Of a DNA stretch of 64,000 nucleotides, positions 34,801 to 46,426 are shown one piece after another. Under the pieces are notes generated by a model. The model searched no databases. It was not told the DNA's origin and saw only the letters and a list, made by a program, of their open reading frames with translations. The translations under genes were made by a program, and so were the position numbers. Origin of the DNA: Sarcocystis neurona (lineage: Eukaryota > Apicomplexa > Conoidasida > Eucoccidiorida > Sarcocystidae); the NCBI GenBank assembly GCA_000727475.1, contig KL647291.1, positions 4,722,828 to 4,786,827 of the forward strand, in the 5' to 3' direction. Position 1 is the first letter of the stretch, and each line of letters begins with the position of its first letter.

Positions 34801-37800
34801 GTAGGCGAGCACCCGATACTCGGCTGTGGCGGCCCGTCCCAAGCCTACTCACTTTCTGAACCACCGACGCTTGGCGCAGCTAGTGCGTTCGCCGGTGCGG
34901 AGAGCAGAGACGCCGAAGAGAAAGAGACAGCAGGGGCTGCAGCAGCAGCAGCAGCCAGGAGAGGCTCTATCACGCGGCAAGGCTATATTTCTCCGTTGCT
35001 GTGTGCGGCTGCGGAAGGTGGCGCATCTTTCAACTGCTCACCTGCAGGAGAGGTGACGCGTCTTCAGGGAGAGCCAGCAGTCCCCGAAGGAATAGAACAA
35101 GACGGAACACCGGCAGCAGCAACAACAACACCCACAGATGCAGCTAGCCCTGAAGCGGCAGCAGCTGGCGCACGAAGGACTCTGCCGGAGACAACGACGG
35201 AAGCGCCGCTTTCCACGGTAGCGGAAGGCAGTCTTGCAGCAGCAGCAGCAGCTGTCAACGCCATGCAGGACCCGACAGCGACAGCAGCTCCATTTTCGGG
35301 AGCCACCGCAGCGGGAGATGCAGGAGCTGCAGGAGAAGCAGCGCCACAGACCCAGGAAGGTTCTTTTCCGGCAGGAGGGGGGGAACCCGCTACCTCGAAG
35401 GCTGGGGAGGCACTCAGCAGCACTGCTGGAGAGACAGATGCGCATACAGATAATGATCCGGAGCAGGGAGACACCGCGGGAAGTGTCAAGAGGTCTGACG
35501 AACGTTTTCTTTTTTCCGGAGCTGCACTGGCAGTGGACGAGGGAAGGGGTTGTGAAGAGGAGCAGCAGCGCGAGGAGGAGACGGATGGTGGAACCGAGGC
35601 TTTCGGACGGCAGCCTGGTATGCAGAAAGAGCAGTCGCAGCAGCAGCAGCAGCAAGCAGAGGACCAAATGGCGCCGCCCATAAATTTGGCTGCAGCAACT
35701 GTTGTCGCTGCTGCTGACGGAAGGAGCGTTGATGCTGCTGAGTCGGCGACTGCTGCCGCTCGCTCGACGACGGATAAAAACACGTCAGAACAGCAGCTGC
35801 AGCAGGAACTGCAACAAGTGCAGCACGAGACGCAGCAACATCAGCAGGAAACACACCAGCGGCCGCAAGGGACTCAGCAAGAGCCGCAGGGGACTGAGCA
35901 ACGGCAGCAACCGACGCAGCAACTGCAGGAGACGGGGCAACAGCAGGAATCCCGCGAAGAGCAGCAAAAACAACATGGGCAGACGGTGTTGCAGACTGAG
36001 AAGAAACAAATTGAGTCGCAGCATTTTCTGCGATATGTTGAACACAACAAGCGATTGCAGGATGAAGGAGATTCTACATTTTCTCACCGCGAGGAGTTGC
36101 CAACGGAAGTCGTCACCTCCGGTGCAATCGAGAACGGCGACATAGCAGCAGACGCAGCAACAGCACCGAGCGCAGCTATCTCACACTCGGGCCGACAAAC
36201 CGACGCCTTTCGAGAAACACCAGCAGGAGCACCTCACGCAGCAGCAGCAATGACCCCTCAAGCAGCAGCAACAGCGACCTCTCACGCAGCAGCAGCAACG
36301 ACCTCTCAAGCAGCAGCAGCAGCGGCGTCTCAAGTAGCGGCCGCAGCGGCCTCTCAAGCAGCAGCAGCAGTGGCGTGTCAAGCAGCAGGAGCAGCGGCTT
36401 CTCAAGAAGCAGCAGCGGCACATCCGGCAGGAGCAGCACTGAGTGCAGAGACGGCCATGGGCATCTTCTCTGCAGGTAGAGCAGCAGACAGCGGACCGGG
36501 GCGCGAAGGGAGGCAGGCCACGTGGGCTGAGGAGGCAGCACAGCAGGCTTCAGAATGCTTCTCCAGAAGTTCAGAACATTCTAGTATTACCACCTACCGC
36601 GGTGATAGCATTGAAACTTACGCAAGTATCCAGGAGTCATCACTGCACCAGGCGACTGTCCTCCCATCATCTTCTCGTACTGAAGAACAGGGTAAAGTCC
36701 CAGGCGCTGCTAGCGGCGACCCGCACAAGGAAGAAGCAACAGGAGGAAGGCGAGGAGAGGACGGCGGCGGGCTAGCGGCAGAGAAGCAGGAAACGACAGC
36801 CACCGGGGACGCAAACGGAGGAGACAGGGAAGAAGAAAAAGAAGCAACAGCAGCAGCAGCAACACCGGGTGAGAGGGCAACAGACCACGCGACAGGCGGC
36901 GGAGAATTGTCGAATAGCACTGCGCCCTGCGGACGAGCGGGAGAAGTTGCAGCTGGTGAAGAATCCATCGTCGGGGGGCAGCCAGGCGCTGCAGGTGTAG
37001 TAGTAGCGCCGGATGGTGCAGGTGCAGCCGCAGCAGCAACCGAAGGGCAAGAGCATGAAAAACAAGTTGGAGGAGGGATAGTCCCGACGATTCCTGCAAG
37101 CACTAGGAATGATGAAGGACCGATCCGTATTGTCCAAGAACGCAGAGCGTCTGGTGCAGGCTTGGATATTCTCGCAGATGAAGAGGAGTATGAAGACGGC
37201 ATTGATGAAGAGGGCGACATCAGCGAAAGGTTGATGAGGCACGCGTTGCTGCAGCACCAGCAGCGGCAGGAGCGAGAGCGACAGCAGCAGGGGAGGCAGC
37301 GGCACGAAGGGCAGCAGCGACAGCAGCTGACGCCACAGCTCCAAGAGGAGCGCGCCGGGCAGCTACATCAGCAGCCGAATAACGAAGGTGTGCTGCTGGG
37401 CACTGTGGAAGACCGTGAGGAGGATCCCCTGCAGAACATGGCCCTTGAGGGGACGGTGTTTGAGAAGGAAGACAAGCGCTGGTTGGCGCAGCTGGAAGCA
37501 GGGGAATACGTAGATACGTTCGTGGCTCCTCACGTTTATCGGCTTATCTTGAAACTGGCAGACTGCTGCGGGCTGGAACCCGTCACGCCCATTGTTCCGC
37601 GCTCATCCATGTCGGCTGCACACCCGCTTCATACCAGGGCTCCTGCTGCATCTGAGGACCGGGCAGCTGCGGCAGCGAATCCTACAGAGTCACAGGGGCC
37701 GGCTGAGGGCAGCAGCAGCGGCAGAGGCGAAATGATGGTAGGAGCGGCTCTCGGCACGAGCGGAGACGGCGCCGTTGCCGCATCGGAACAACGTCGCGAC

Positions 37801-40800
37801 GACGTAGTGGGATCATCCTCAGTGACTGCTGGTGGAAGGAGCGAAGCGGTGAATTTTGACGCTGCTGATGCTTTCACTGCAAGTGCTGCTGCAGCCGGTG
37901 GCGCTGCTGCGGCGGTGACCGCGGCTGCTGTCCCGGCCGCAGAGATGATTCTGACGGAAGAGGGTCGACCGCAGTCGAGATCCGAGCAGCAACCCCAGCA
38001 CACCCAGCAGCAACAGGAGCTGTCACCGAGCCAACAGCAGCCGCAGCACCCGTACCATCAAGTTTTATCAGGAGAAGCGGCGACGCGCTCTGCTGCAGAT
38101 GAGTGGCTATACGGAAACATATACAAGCATGCACGCGGGCAGGCGTACACCGCAGAGCACCCGGTGCTCTCTCCGAACAGTCGAGCGTCGTTGGCTAGTG
38201 TGAACTCTATGACTTGTCCTGGTAGCGGGGTTTCGGTTTACACTGCTGCGTTTGCTGCAGAAGCAGAGACGCGACTGACGGAAGCGCAGCACGCCGGCTA
38301 CTGCAGCAGCAGTACACCGAGTACATGCGTCCAAGGTGCTGCGTCACTGGGCGGGAGTGCAGCAAACGCAAATCGCACTGCTGCGGACTCTGCCTTATTC
38401 ACAACGAGGTGGAGGCCTGCTGCTTCAAGGCGTCATCTGCTGATCAAGTGGTCGGGCTATCTTGACCGCTGCTGCGCTTCAGTGTCACCGGGAAACTCCA
38501 CAATCGATTCACAGACGAGTGGCGGTGCTCTGCTTCCGTTGGTATCCTCCCCAGGCGCTGCTGCGACTGCTGCGACAAACGCAGGGGCCGACGCAGCCGC
38601 TGGTACTTCTGGTGAGATCCCTGTCATTGACGCAGAAACTGAGGGAGCCGTGCACTTGTCTAATGGAGTCTTTGCTTCAGTAGGAATTCAAGCTCTAGAG
38701 TTCCTGACGTTAGTGAAAACCCTGTTGAAAAGCAATGCGGTACACACCGGCCATCAGATGATGGAGCTCGGCCTTCTGGACCTCTGCGTCGAAGCGCTTT
38801 TTCACCATCCGTGGAATAACCTGCTGCACTTGACAGTGACTGACGTCCTACAGACGGTGCTGCAGCGGCCGCCGGAGCTGCCTGAGGGCTTGGAAGTTTT
38901 GCTGACGCGGTCGCGTCTTGTTCCACTGATGCTGTCGCATTTCCGCAACCGCCGCGCGCTTCGCGAGCAGCGCTCCGCGGCAGCCGCAGCTGCTGCTGAC
39001 GCAGCTGCTGAGCGCGAGCGACAGCGTGCAGAGAAGAGGGCTGCAGCAGGCAGGCGTCTGCAGAAGAAGCGGACCGCGCACGCGAAGTTGCAGCCGGCGG
39101 ACGAACAACAACAGGGTGAAGCGGCGCAGCAGCAACAGCAACAGCCAGAAGGCGTTCCTGCTACTCGTGATGGACAAGTGGCAGGGCAGCGCGTCGGCAG
39201 CCCCCTAAGGCCGAAGAAAAAGAAGAAGAAGCTGAAGAAAAAGAAGAGACACCACCACGACCGCGGTGATGGTGACACAGAAGAAGAGGAACTTCGGCAA
39301 AGAAGACTGCGGAAGGAACCGTGCGGCTACACCCCACACTTGCTTCAGATCGCCCAGATGGTCAGCGCCGGCTTCGAAGGTCAACCCGATGTACGTACAC
39401 CGAATACACACGTCCTTGACATCACCCCGCGCCTACACGTATATTCATAGGTATACACAGAGGGATAGAGTGAACGACAGATGGAAAACTGAATTACGTG
39501 TATATAGATACATGTACGTGTGTATGTATATGTGTACACGTGCGTATATTATATACACATATATAGACAGAGAAACCAAGAGATGGAAAATTGGAATATA
39601 CGTGTATGTCTATACGTATATACGTGTGTGTGTATATGTGTACGCGTGCATATATAATATATATGTGTGTATACGTACATACGTGTTCTCGTGCGAACAA
39701 TGTTCCCCGCAGCTGTAGGAGAGCTGTGTAGGTGCTTTCACAGCGTATCACAGTCCTAAATCTGCGTGCTCATGCGATGAGTCCTGCATCTGTGGACACA
39801 AGACAAATATACCGATCTCTGTCTGTGACGACTCTGTTGCAGCAGTGGGCCTTGTGTTGTGTGGACATGAGAAGGATTTTAGTCTTCGCGCGTGCGTCGC
39901 GTGGAGGCGTTCAGTGCAGCTGCCTTGGTGTTGTGAAGCTCGACATAGCGAAGAGACCTGGACCAGCGCTCCCTTTTTCACTTAAGGCAAACAGAAGGAA
40001 ACCGGAGGCTGCTGCCCACGTGATCTGCATGCAAAACAGCGACCTGGTGTGGGGTTCGAACAGGGGGAGAAAAACGTGTCTGCCCCTGATGGACGACGCC
40101 ACCAGGTGTGCCTTTCTGCGTGTCTGTATGTCTCGTGCTTCTCAGAAAGAAACTGCCCACCTCACACGTCTATATATATATATATGTACATGTAGAAGTT
40201 GTACATATGTGTAAACGTGGTACCCAGGTATATATCTGTCCACGTATATGTAGACTTTGTCTAGTGCGGTTTGTGTTGGAAGCTGCAGGGTGCGAGTGCG
40301 GTGCGGGTCAGACGTTTCTCGTGTTGCTGTTAACGTTGCTGCTGTCGTTGGCGATGCTGATGTTGCGACCGTCGCAGGTGAGGGAGCGGCTGCCACTGCA
40401 GTGGCAGAGACAGTGGACAGAAATCGTCATGGAAGAACTCCTTTTGTATCAGCAGGTGCTCTCGGTAAGGCCCCCCAGAAAACGCTTTGGTGTGACTGCC
40501 TCAGAAGCATTTCTGCACCTTCCCTGGAGAGCAGGGACGCGAGCTGCCGTGACGGCCGCGTGTACCGCTTGCAGCTCTGCAGCCGTTCGGACCGTCCGAC
40601 TGTCCCGAGTGTACCGCAAACGCATAAACACACGCTTCCATATCTTTGTGTCTCGGTACACGCAGTTGATCCTATCTTCAAAGACCTGTCGGTGTATGGG
40701 TAGAAGTTCACCACAGGGTGCACAGATGAAATGGACTAAGGTGCAGCACTCCATGTCCGCACGAGTGAAGAGACTGGACGCGTGGCGTCCGACTGCTACC

Positions 40801-43010
40801 AAGAGAGACCGCGTAGGAACTGAGAAGAGGCTTTACGTACTTCTGCTGGCAGGGCGTGCGCGTGTCTGAACGTGTGGTCACTGCTGTCCTGCCGACGCTG
40901 TGACGTACTGCCTAGAAGCTGCGAACATCCTGGTCCTGCCCACTCTGTGTCTGCCCCTCCCAGTACGGCTGCGTCGCTGCTGCCTCTGCTGTCGCCGCTG
41001 CTCCCGCTGCCTCTGCTGCTCCTGCTACGGCTGCTTTGCTGTTGCCTCCGCTGCCTAAGAGACGTGTGTGCGGCGCGCATTGCTTCCGTCCCGAGTTAGA
41101 CGAACAGCGTCCTCTATGCAGTCTCAACGGCCACCGAAGACGACCGCTTCCTGAACCTTTACTGTACACCTCTCTGTGTAGGCGCGTCTTTGACCGCACG
41201 TATCAACTCCGGGTCTACGTGGATGCACGTAGGCATCAGTCTCTCAAGCAACGCAGGCAACCAAAGATGAAGAACAAGAGAACGTCCGACCTTTAGAAGT
41301 CGAACAGCTGTGGGTGTGTATATTCGTGTGTAATCGTGTCTGTGCACACATATGTATGCGCTTCCGCAACACTTGTGCGTAGGGCGGATGTGTTCACCTT
41401 TGTGTATATATATGTATTATATATACGCGGATACGTGTAGGTAGATTGAGTGGCATAGATGTATGTGGATATACATACATGTATATATGTCCTGTACGTG
41501 TAGATGTTTGCATGTGTAAAAGAAAAGGAGAAAGTGATATATGTGCCTACAGATCTGCAGACACACATACACACACGCGTGTGTGTATATGTATATATAT
41601 ATGTGTGTGCGTGAGAGTTACTGTGGACTTATATTTATGCAGTCGAGTTTATCGGAGTCGAATGATGAAACCGAAGAAGCGTACTGCCCAACGCTTCCGA
41701 TGCAGATGATCTCCCCGCGTGCGGAGGACGTACGCGCAGCAGCTCACGACAGCCGCGCAGGTAGCCACTCCCCTCTTTACCCTCAGCATTTCGAAAATGT
41801 GGATGTGGCACTGCTGCAACAGATGCAACAGCAGCAGATCCAGCAGCCGGAACAACAGTCGCAGCAGCATCTCGCACCGACCTCCGGCGAGGTGGATGAC
41901 GATGACGACTTCGACGACCTGCCGCACCTACAGCACTTGCACCTGCAGCACCAACAGCACCAGTATGCTGGCGAGCATTTGACGCAAGAGGTGGGAAGCC
42001 TGGAGCCGGACCAACAGCCTACAAGTGACCAGCGGCACCTGCTACTGGAACCACAGCAGCAGACGGCCTTTGTTCAGCACCAGTACATGCTGCTTGAACA
42101 GCAGCAACAGCCGATCCTCGACCAGGAGCAGCACCAAGTCTTTAGCTACGAGCCGCACCAGCTCAGCCATGAACAGCAGCAGCCTATGAGCCACCACCAG
42201 CACGAGCCCTGCGATTATCAGCACCAGCAGCCCCTCGACCACCAGCAGCAGATGCAACAGCATTATGTGGATGCGCAGCAGGGGCAAGGAACGGCACCCG
42301 CAGAACGAGCCGGGCAGCAGCAACCAAGCCAGGAGCACGTGCTGGAGCAGGACGGGCAGCTTGTCAGCCAGCACCCCCACGTTCAACAGCCCCACGGGCA
42401 CGATCAGCGGCAGGCGGCTCCAGTATGTGAACACCACGACATACTAACGCAGCAGCAGGAACCAGCAGCAGTCGCCCCTGGACACCAGCGAGTAGTTTCG
42501 GAAGTAGGAACGTGTGAGCGCTGTGGCCTGCAGAATTTCGAAAACGCTGGAACCTCCCACTCCGCCGCGCCAGCGCACAATGCAGCAATCTATGGCGACG
42601 GAGTTGAGTTTGAGGACATTCTCGTCGCAGGCACCAGGGACGACGCATGCAGTGCTGCCGCACCCGAAGAAAAAGGCGTGGCGCACGCTGCCTCAGGAGT
42701 GGACGCTGGACTCTCAGGCGTGCCAGGGGCAACGACGTTCCCAACTGCAGCCGCACTTGCGGCGGAACACGCAAAAGAATATGATGCCCCAAAGACGGCC
42801 GACACAGCCATCAGAGATGACGCAGCAGCAGCCCTTACAGAGGTTGCAACAACAGGAGTTAGCGAGCTTCCAGCGCCAGCAGTCAGTGAGACACTAGCAG
42901 CCTTGGCTGCCCTCAACACACCAGAAGGTGCGGGAGGAAATCTGGCAGAAACTCCGACTGGAGAAGTAGCAGTGGAGGCGCACGGGGAACCAGACTCAGC
43001 AGCGAACTAA
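22883..43010 (+). CDS. Giant SAPS-domain protein (Sit4/PP6 phosphatase regulatory subunit)
   Basis: SAPS proteins bind and direct the PP6/Sit4-type serine/threonine phosphatase. Ten exons, with GT-AG borders and consistent phase: 22883-22938, 23508-24569, 25520-25660, 26969-27041, 28516-28584, 30459-30534, 31363-31424, 33448-39390, 40378-40464 and 41643-43010, giving about 2,978 residues. Diagnostic segments in family order: TLEVVLNNEHFLEELHTGED (near 350), SSPVILLELVKLVTTVPPSD, AFWQFLYNTPP joined to LNPVLAGYFTRC, GDVAESLCRHLYSRSIA, CEILLRISILED, and IIDPKKVIPMLFSIL. These are followed by RELVYQRLFVSYFPTLLRAL (about 910), MMELGLLDLCVEALFHHPWN (about 2285-2303) and LQWQRQWTEIVMEELLLYQQ. Low-complexity Ala, Gln, Ser and Glu inserts interrupt the domain. 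The tail is Gln/His-rich and acidic. Typical animal PP6R proteins are about 900 residues. The first exon rests on phase and a plausible AYW start. Confidence 0.88.
25680..26440. repeat. Long pyrimidine-rich tract in SAPS intron 3
   Basis: About 750 bases of TTCT, CTCC and CTTT on the plus strand between exons 3 and 4, with few purines. On the minus strand it reads as a long Glu/Arg/Lys-rich frame, an artefact of GAA/AGG composition. A shorter tract precedes it at about 25195-25290. Confidence 0.75.
27989..28087. repeat. Left copy of a duplicated sequence bordering the assembly gap
   Basis: Begins TGTACATGTGTGCCCCCAAG, continues through a long TA run and GTGTG, and ends TTCTGCTGCA at the first N. 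It is nearly identical to 28417-28515 on the other side of the gap, with differences such as CCCCCAAG versus CCCCAACG. Confidence 0.85.
28088..28416. other. Assembly gap (329 N)
   Basis: Run of undetermined bases in SAPS intron 4 (27042-28515). The protein reads across as NTPP joined to LNPVLAGYF in phase 0, so no coding sequence needs to be missing here. Confidence 0.99.
28417..28515. repeat. Right copy of the duplicated gap flank, ending at a splice acceptor
   Basis: Begins TGTACATGTGTGCCCCAACG, contains a long TA run and ends in TTCTGCTGCAG, immediately followed by SAPS exon 5 at 28516. The matching left copy stops one base before the equivalent position. Confidence 0.85.
28585..30458. 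other. SAPS intron 5: spacer with CTG block
   Basis: Contains a CTG-rich block at about 29660-29930 and microsatellite at about 29080-29115 and 30175-30230. A moderately open frame lies at about 28657-28896, after a possible acceptor at 28656. That frame has no counterpart in SAPS proteins, and the flanking exons join in phase without it. Confidence 0.5.
31425..33447. other. SAPS intron 7: CTG-rich with microsatellite
   Basis: CTG triplets dominate about 31815-32060 and recur to about 32280; TA repeats occur at about 33250-33365. Flanking exons (CEILLRISILED, then SIIDPKKVIPMLF) are both in phase 0 and continuous with the SAPS alignment. I see no additional exon, although open frames exist (for example 32485-32799). 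Confidence 0.5.
35785..36000 (+). repeat. Coding Gln/Thr/Glu repeat in SAPS exon 8
   Basis: CAG-rich coding sequence giving a run of short units such as QQHQQETHQRPQGTQQEPQG and TEQRQQPTQQLQETGQQ. It lies in a large insert with no counterpart in compact SAPS proteins. Confidence 0.8.
36230..36440 (+). repeat. Coding alanine-run repeat (SQAAAAA units) in SAPS exon 8
   Basis: About seven imperfect units of roughly 30 bases, each CTCAAGCAGCAGCAG-like and coding for (T/A)SQ or (T/A)SH followed by four to six alanines. Residues about 1441-1511 of the predicted protein. The unit structure suggests growth by unequal crossing-over or replication slippage. Confidence 0.8.
39391..40377. other. SAPS intron 8 with duplicated microsatellite
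   Basis: Bases 39430-39690 are degenerate TACGTGTA/TATA repeats. They include two related copies beginning AGATGGAAAA (about 39480 and 39580). The rest, 39700-40377, shows no recognisable coding segment; exon 8 (ending GFEGQPD) and exon 9 (starting VRERLPLQW) join in phase 0. Confidence 0.55.
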
Positions 43011-46000
43011 GAAACTGCCACAGGTGCAGTCGAACAGTAAAGAATGTCCTCTCCTTGCCAGTCGAACAGGAGTACAGGGAGCTAATAGTTTCAACTCTAT
43101 CTTCCCGGACGCAGCCATCCTTTGCTGGCTGCCGCAGTGCCCACGTGAAAAGGCACATGCGCGGCGACCGCCGAAAAAAGACCAGCTGCGAACAAAAAAA
43201 CTGCAGCTGAAATCGTTATTGTCGCCTATCGTGAATTGACACCTTCTCGATCAAGAGATGAGCACCGTGTTTATCCCGCAGGGCATGCAGAAGTGACGCG
43301 TGTGTGAGCACACCTATGCGTGTGGCCCGCTAACGCCGCTGTTTTTTGCAACAAAAGTTGGGACGCCTGCAGGCACTAGTCAGTCTGCGCTTCCACTACA
43401 TACGTTGGTCAGTCATATTATGGTGCAGTCGGGACACGGAGTTCTACGGTAAGAATGCAGTGATTTGCCAGTCTCCACAACATAGTGGCATGTGGACAGC
43501 CGCGACCCACGTGTGCCTCAGAGCTAGACTAAATGGCCCAAGGCGACACAGATACGTGTCTGTACGGCGTAGTTTGTGCTTTCTAGAAGTGTAGTCCGTC
43601 GTATAACCGTGCGTGAGAAAGTTTTCTATCGGCTCCTCGGAGGTCGCGCTGTGGAAAAATAAGAAGCGCTGTACCCTGACGGAAGCGCAGTGCTGCAGAA
43701 CACCCGCAGCAGCAACTGCAGCAGCACTGCAGTTCACTCTTTGTACTGCTGACGCAGAATAACTAACCGTTACTTGTGTTTCCTAAACCCGTAGGACAAC
43801 CGCATAAATCTGGCGTGTCGGTTGGTCGTCTTGGTACGCGTGGAACTCAGTCCTTGTCACCCGGATCTGCCCGACTGTTTCCGCAGTGCAGGCGGTCCTC
43901 TGCGAAATACATCCCTCAGTGGACTGACATGTAGTTGATTGTGCCACCAGTTTGGAAAATATTTTGGTTATTGCATTAGTGAGTTTTACTTTTCCGACTC
44001 CGGTTATATGTGCGGTGAAGTGTCTTCTTGCAGACCACATTAGGTCAAGGTGAAATCATCCATGCTTCGAAATAATCTGACGAAACTAGTGCCTCAGGCA
44101 GCAGCGCCCTCCACCAAAATACTGAAATTACTTCTTGTTGTGCTACGTACTTTTTGTGCGACCGTGGCTGTACGTATCCCATTCGTGTCATTCTTTGACC
44201 AACGATGGTGGCCCTGTTTTGGGTAGCTACCGGCATTTTCTCAAGCGCGTCGTGTTCGTGGGGCGTCAAAGGCTTCTGGGTAAGTTTTAGACCATGTTTG
44301 AAGCTGGAAGAGAAGAACGAGGTGCGAGATGATCCATGCAGTATACGCGTACTCTTACATATTCGGGTAGCAGATCCGTGGCGTAGTGCGCCCACATATG
44401 CATCAACGGGTGTCCTCCGTGCATCAATATTTGTTGCACGACGCAATGTCGCCACATGGAGAAGCGCAGAAACATACGCTTACTCACCTGTGCGAGGACC
44501 TGTGCACGCTTGTAGAAAACGTTGATCCGCAATATCTGTTTGAGTCGCCGCGCCTTGGCTCCCCGTAATTTTCAGCCATGACGAGCCGCACCAGGCTTGC
44601 TTGTATGATGTGCAAATATAACAGCTCCTTAAGATGCACCTTGACTCTACACGTTCCAAGACCAGAAACAAGCGCTCCGGCAGAAGCCTGAAGCCTCGGA
44701 ATGACGAGCTCCAGCGTTACCGTGCGCACTGTATTGGCACGCAGGCATACTGTTGTTACCGTCGCTACAACAGCAGCTGCATTCCTTCTAACGCACACGC
44801 ACACACGTGGGCGTACCATTATACACAGGCACGCATTAGCCCGTCCCAACAGCCTCTGAGGTGCTCGTAGTTCGCTTTCTCTTTCCGAGGAAGTGTCATA
44901 CTGTAACTTTGTACATAAACCGAAGGAGGCCGGACACGAAAAGGATGCGGACATAAAAGAATTAAGTCGCACAAATGAAGACGTCTTTCTATGACCGGTC
45001 CGTTTAAGACGCCGTACTCGATACAGAACTAGGGAAAGCACCGTTGCTGACAAGTCGCAGTGCGACACTCGAGCACAACACCGGCAGTTTATACGCAGCT
45101 GTTGTAGAAATTTAAGCGCAGAACGCCGTAACCGAAGCCCTCCGCGAGACTCTGCAACTACACTCTAAAACTACAAATGCAGCCCCCGGGGTGGCCGTCA
45201 AGCGTCCGTCACTAAAGATGAGAATTTGGCCACTTGGAGACGCTTTATAGGTGACTACAAAAAAACTTGTTGAAAAGCAAGTGAGGTGAAGCACGTAACC
45301 GGGCCACGAATATCCCTGTTCCGGACTACCAAATTTCGTGCTGAACTCGACGTGACAGAAGTGCTGCGCGTCTCCTTTTGTCTTCGCCACGCCGTCATTC
45401 GTGTGATAATCTTTCTTTGCCCAAATTTTCCAGTTTATTTGAGCTCAATGACGTGCGGCGCCTCTGCAGCGTTACTGGCCATTCGTTCCACGTACGGGCG
45501 CTGTACTCATGCAAAGCTCATCACCACCTCTGCATACAGAAGTTGCTTCATGTTTCCATATTTCACACCGTGTGGAGCCTGTGCTTGGTGTGGCGGTTTT
45601 AGAATAGCGATACCAGTACTTGCACACTTCGGCACCTCCGCATATATCCTCGATTCTCCACAGCCTCAGCGTGCTCTCTAATGCATACGATGCCTTGTGT
45701 ATGTTTTCCGTGCGGAAGATCTATTTTCCTTTATCTAGACGCTGGCCGACGTAGTCAGTGCTTTTATCGACTACCTGACAGAAGCGTATTCAACGGCTGA
45801 TCGGTGGACCCTCGCCAAGTGCATGCAGGTGCGTTAGTGCTCGTCTTTTCTGCAACCGCAAAAAGAGAGAGGCGCGGCTTCCGCTGTCGTTTTGAGTGTG
45901 AAGGACACGCTTCACTCGAGCTACATTATGGAATGCGGTAGTGCGGCTGCTCGAAGTCGATGCATACAGTGGCTTCCCTGGTTGAGAGGCGAAACAAAGC

Positions 46001-46426
46001 TCCCTCAGTTGCCCTTTTTCATGTTGTACGGCGTAGATAAACTTCAATTCTCCTACAGCGAGGCGGTATCACGCATCAATCAACCATTTGAGCCTTCGAA
46101 CCCGTAAAAGCACGGCCGCCCCAAGTCGCAATTCCTTGCGTAAAAACGTCCTTTCAACCTCTGTCTACCCTGCGGCGTCTCTCCTGCCGCACTGCCACAC
46201 AGCACGTCCACACACTTGAGCGACCGCAACGCAACGTCTACGGCGCACACGACCCAACGACACTGTGCTCTAAAATTTATACGTATACGTAGATATACAG
46301 ATACAAGTACAGCTTGTGATAAATTCATTGTCTTCGTCATTGGCTGACACCACCGGAACGCGCAGCTGGTCCGCTGCGAGCGCGCCGAGCAACACGAGGG
46401 ACGTCATCCCTTAGAGTGAAGCTTTT
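43011..46426. other. Stretch downstream of SAPS with unrecognised possible exons
   Basis: Several frames read like protein with plausible splice borders: about 43362-43449 ending before GTAAGA, about 44205-44279 ending before GTAAGT, about 45439-45590, and the pair reported at 45739-46107. I recognise no family, and their phases cannot all be connected. Minus-strand frames overlap them, for example 44045-44455. Triplet repeats are nearly absent here. Confidence 0.35.
45739..46107 (+). CDS. Possible 3' exons of an unrecognised gene
   Basis: A 90-base segment, 45739-45828, is preceded by CTTTATCTAG and followed by GTGCGT. It encodes 30 residues starting TLADVVSAFIDYLTEAYSTA, with no stop. A second segment, 45970-46107, follows an AG at 45968-45969 and encodes WLPWLRGETKLPQLPFFMLY onward to a TAA. 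The two join in phase 0 across a 141-base intron, which supports a 3' gene end of at least 75 residues. I do not recognise the protein. Upstream exons could lie at 43.3-45.6 kb but were not linked. The call rests only on splice borders, phase and protein-like composition, and chance is a real alternative. Confidence 0.25.

Noticed and set aside
33604..39278. Minus-strand and alternate-frame Leu/Cys/Ala-rich frames opposite SAPS exon 8
   Set aside because: Shadows of the CAG-rich coding strand; the plus frame carries the conserved SAPS segments.
44205..44279. Membrane-like segment (VALFWVATGIFSSA) resembling part of EXS/XPR1 transporters
   Set aside because: The similarity is short, conserved Trp/Asp positions are missing and other candidate exons nearby are not in the order the family requires.
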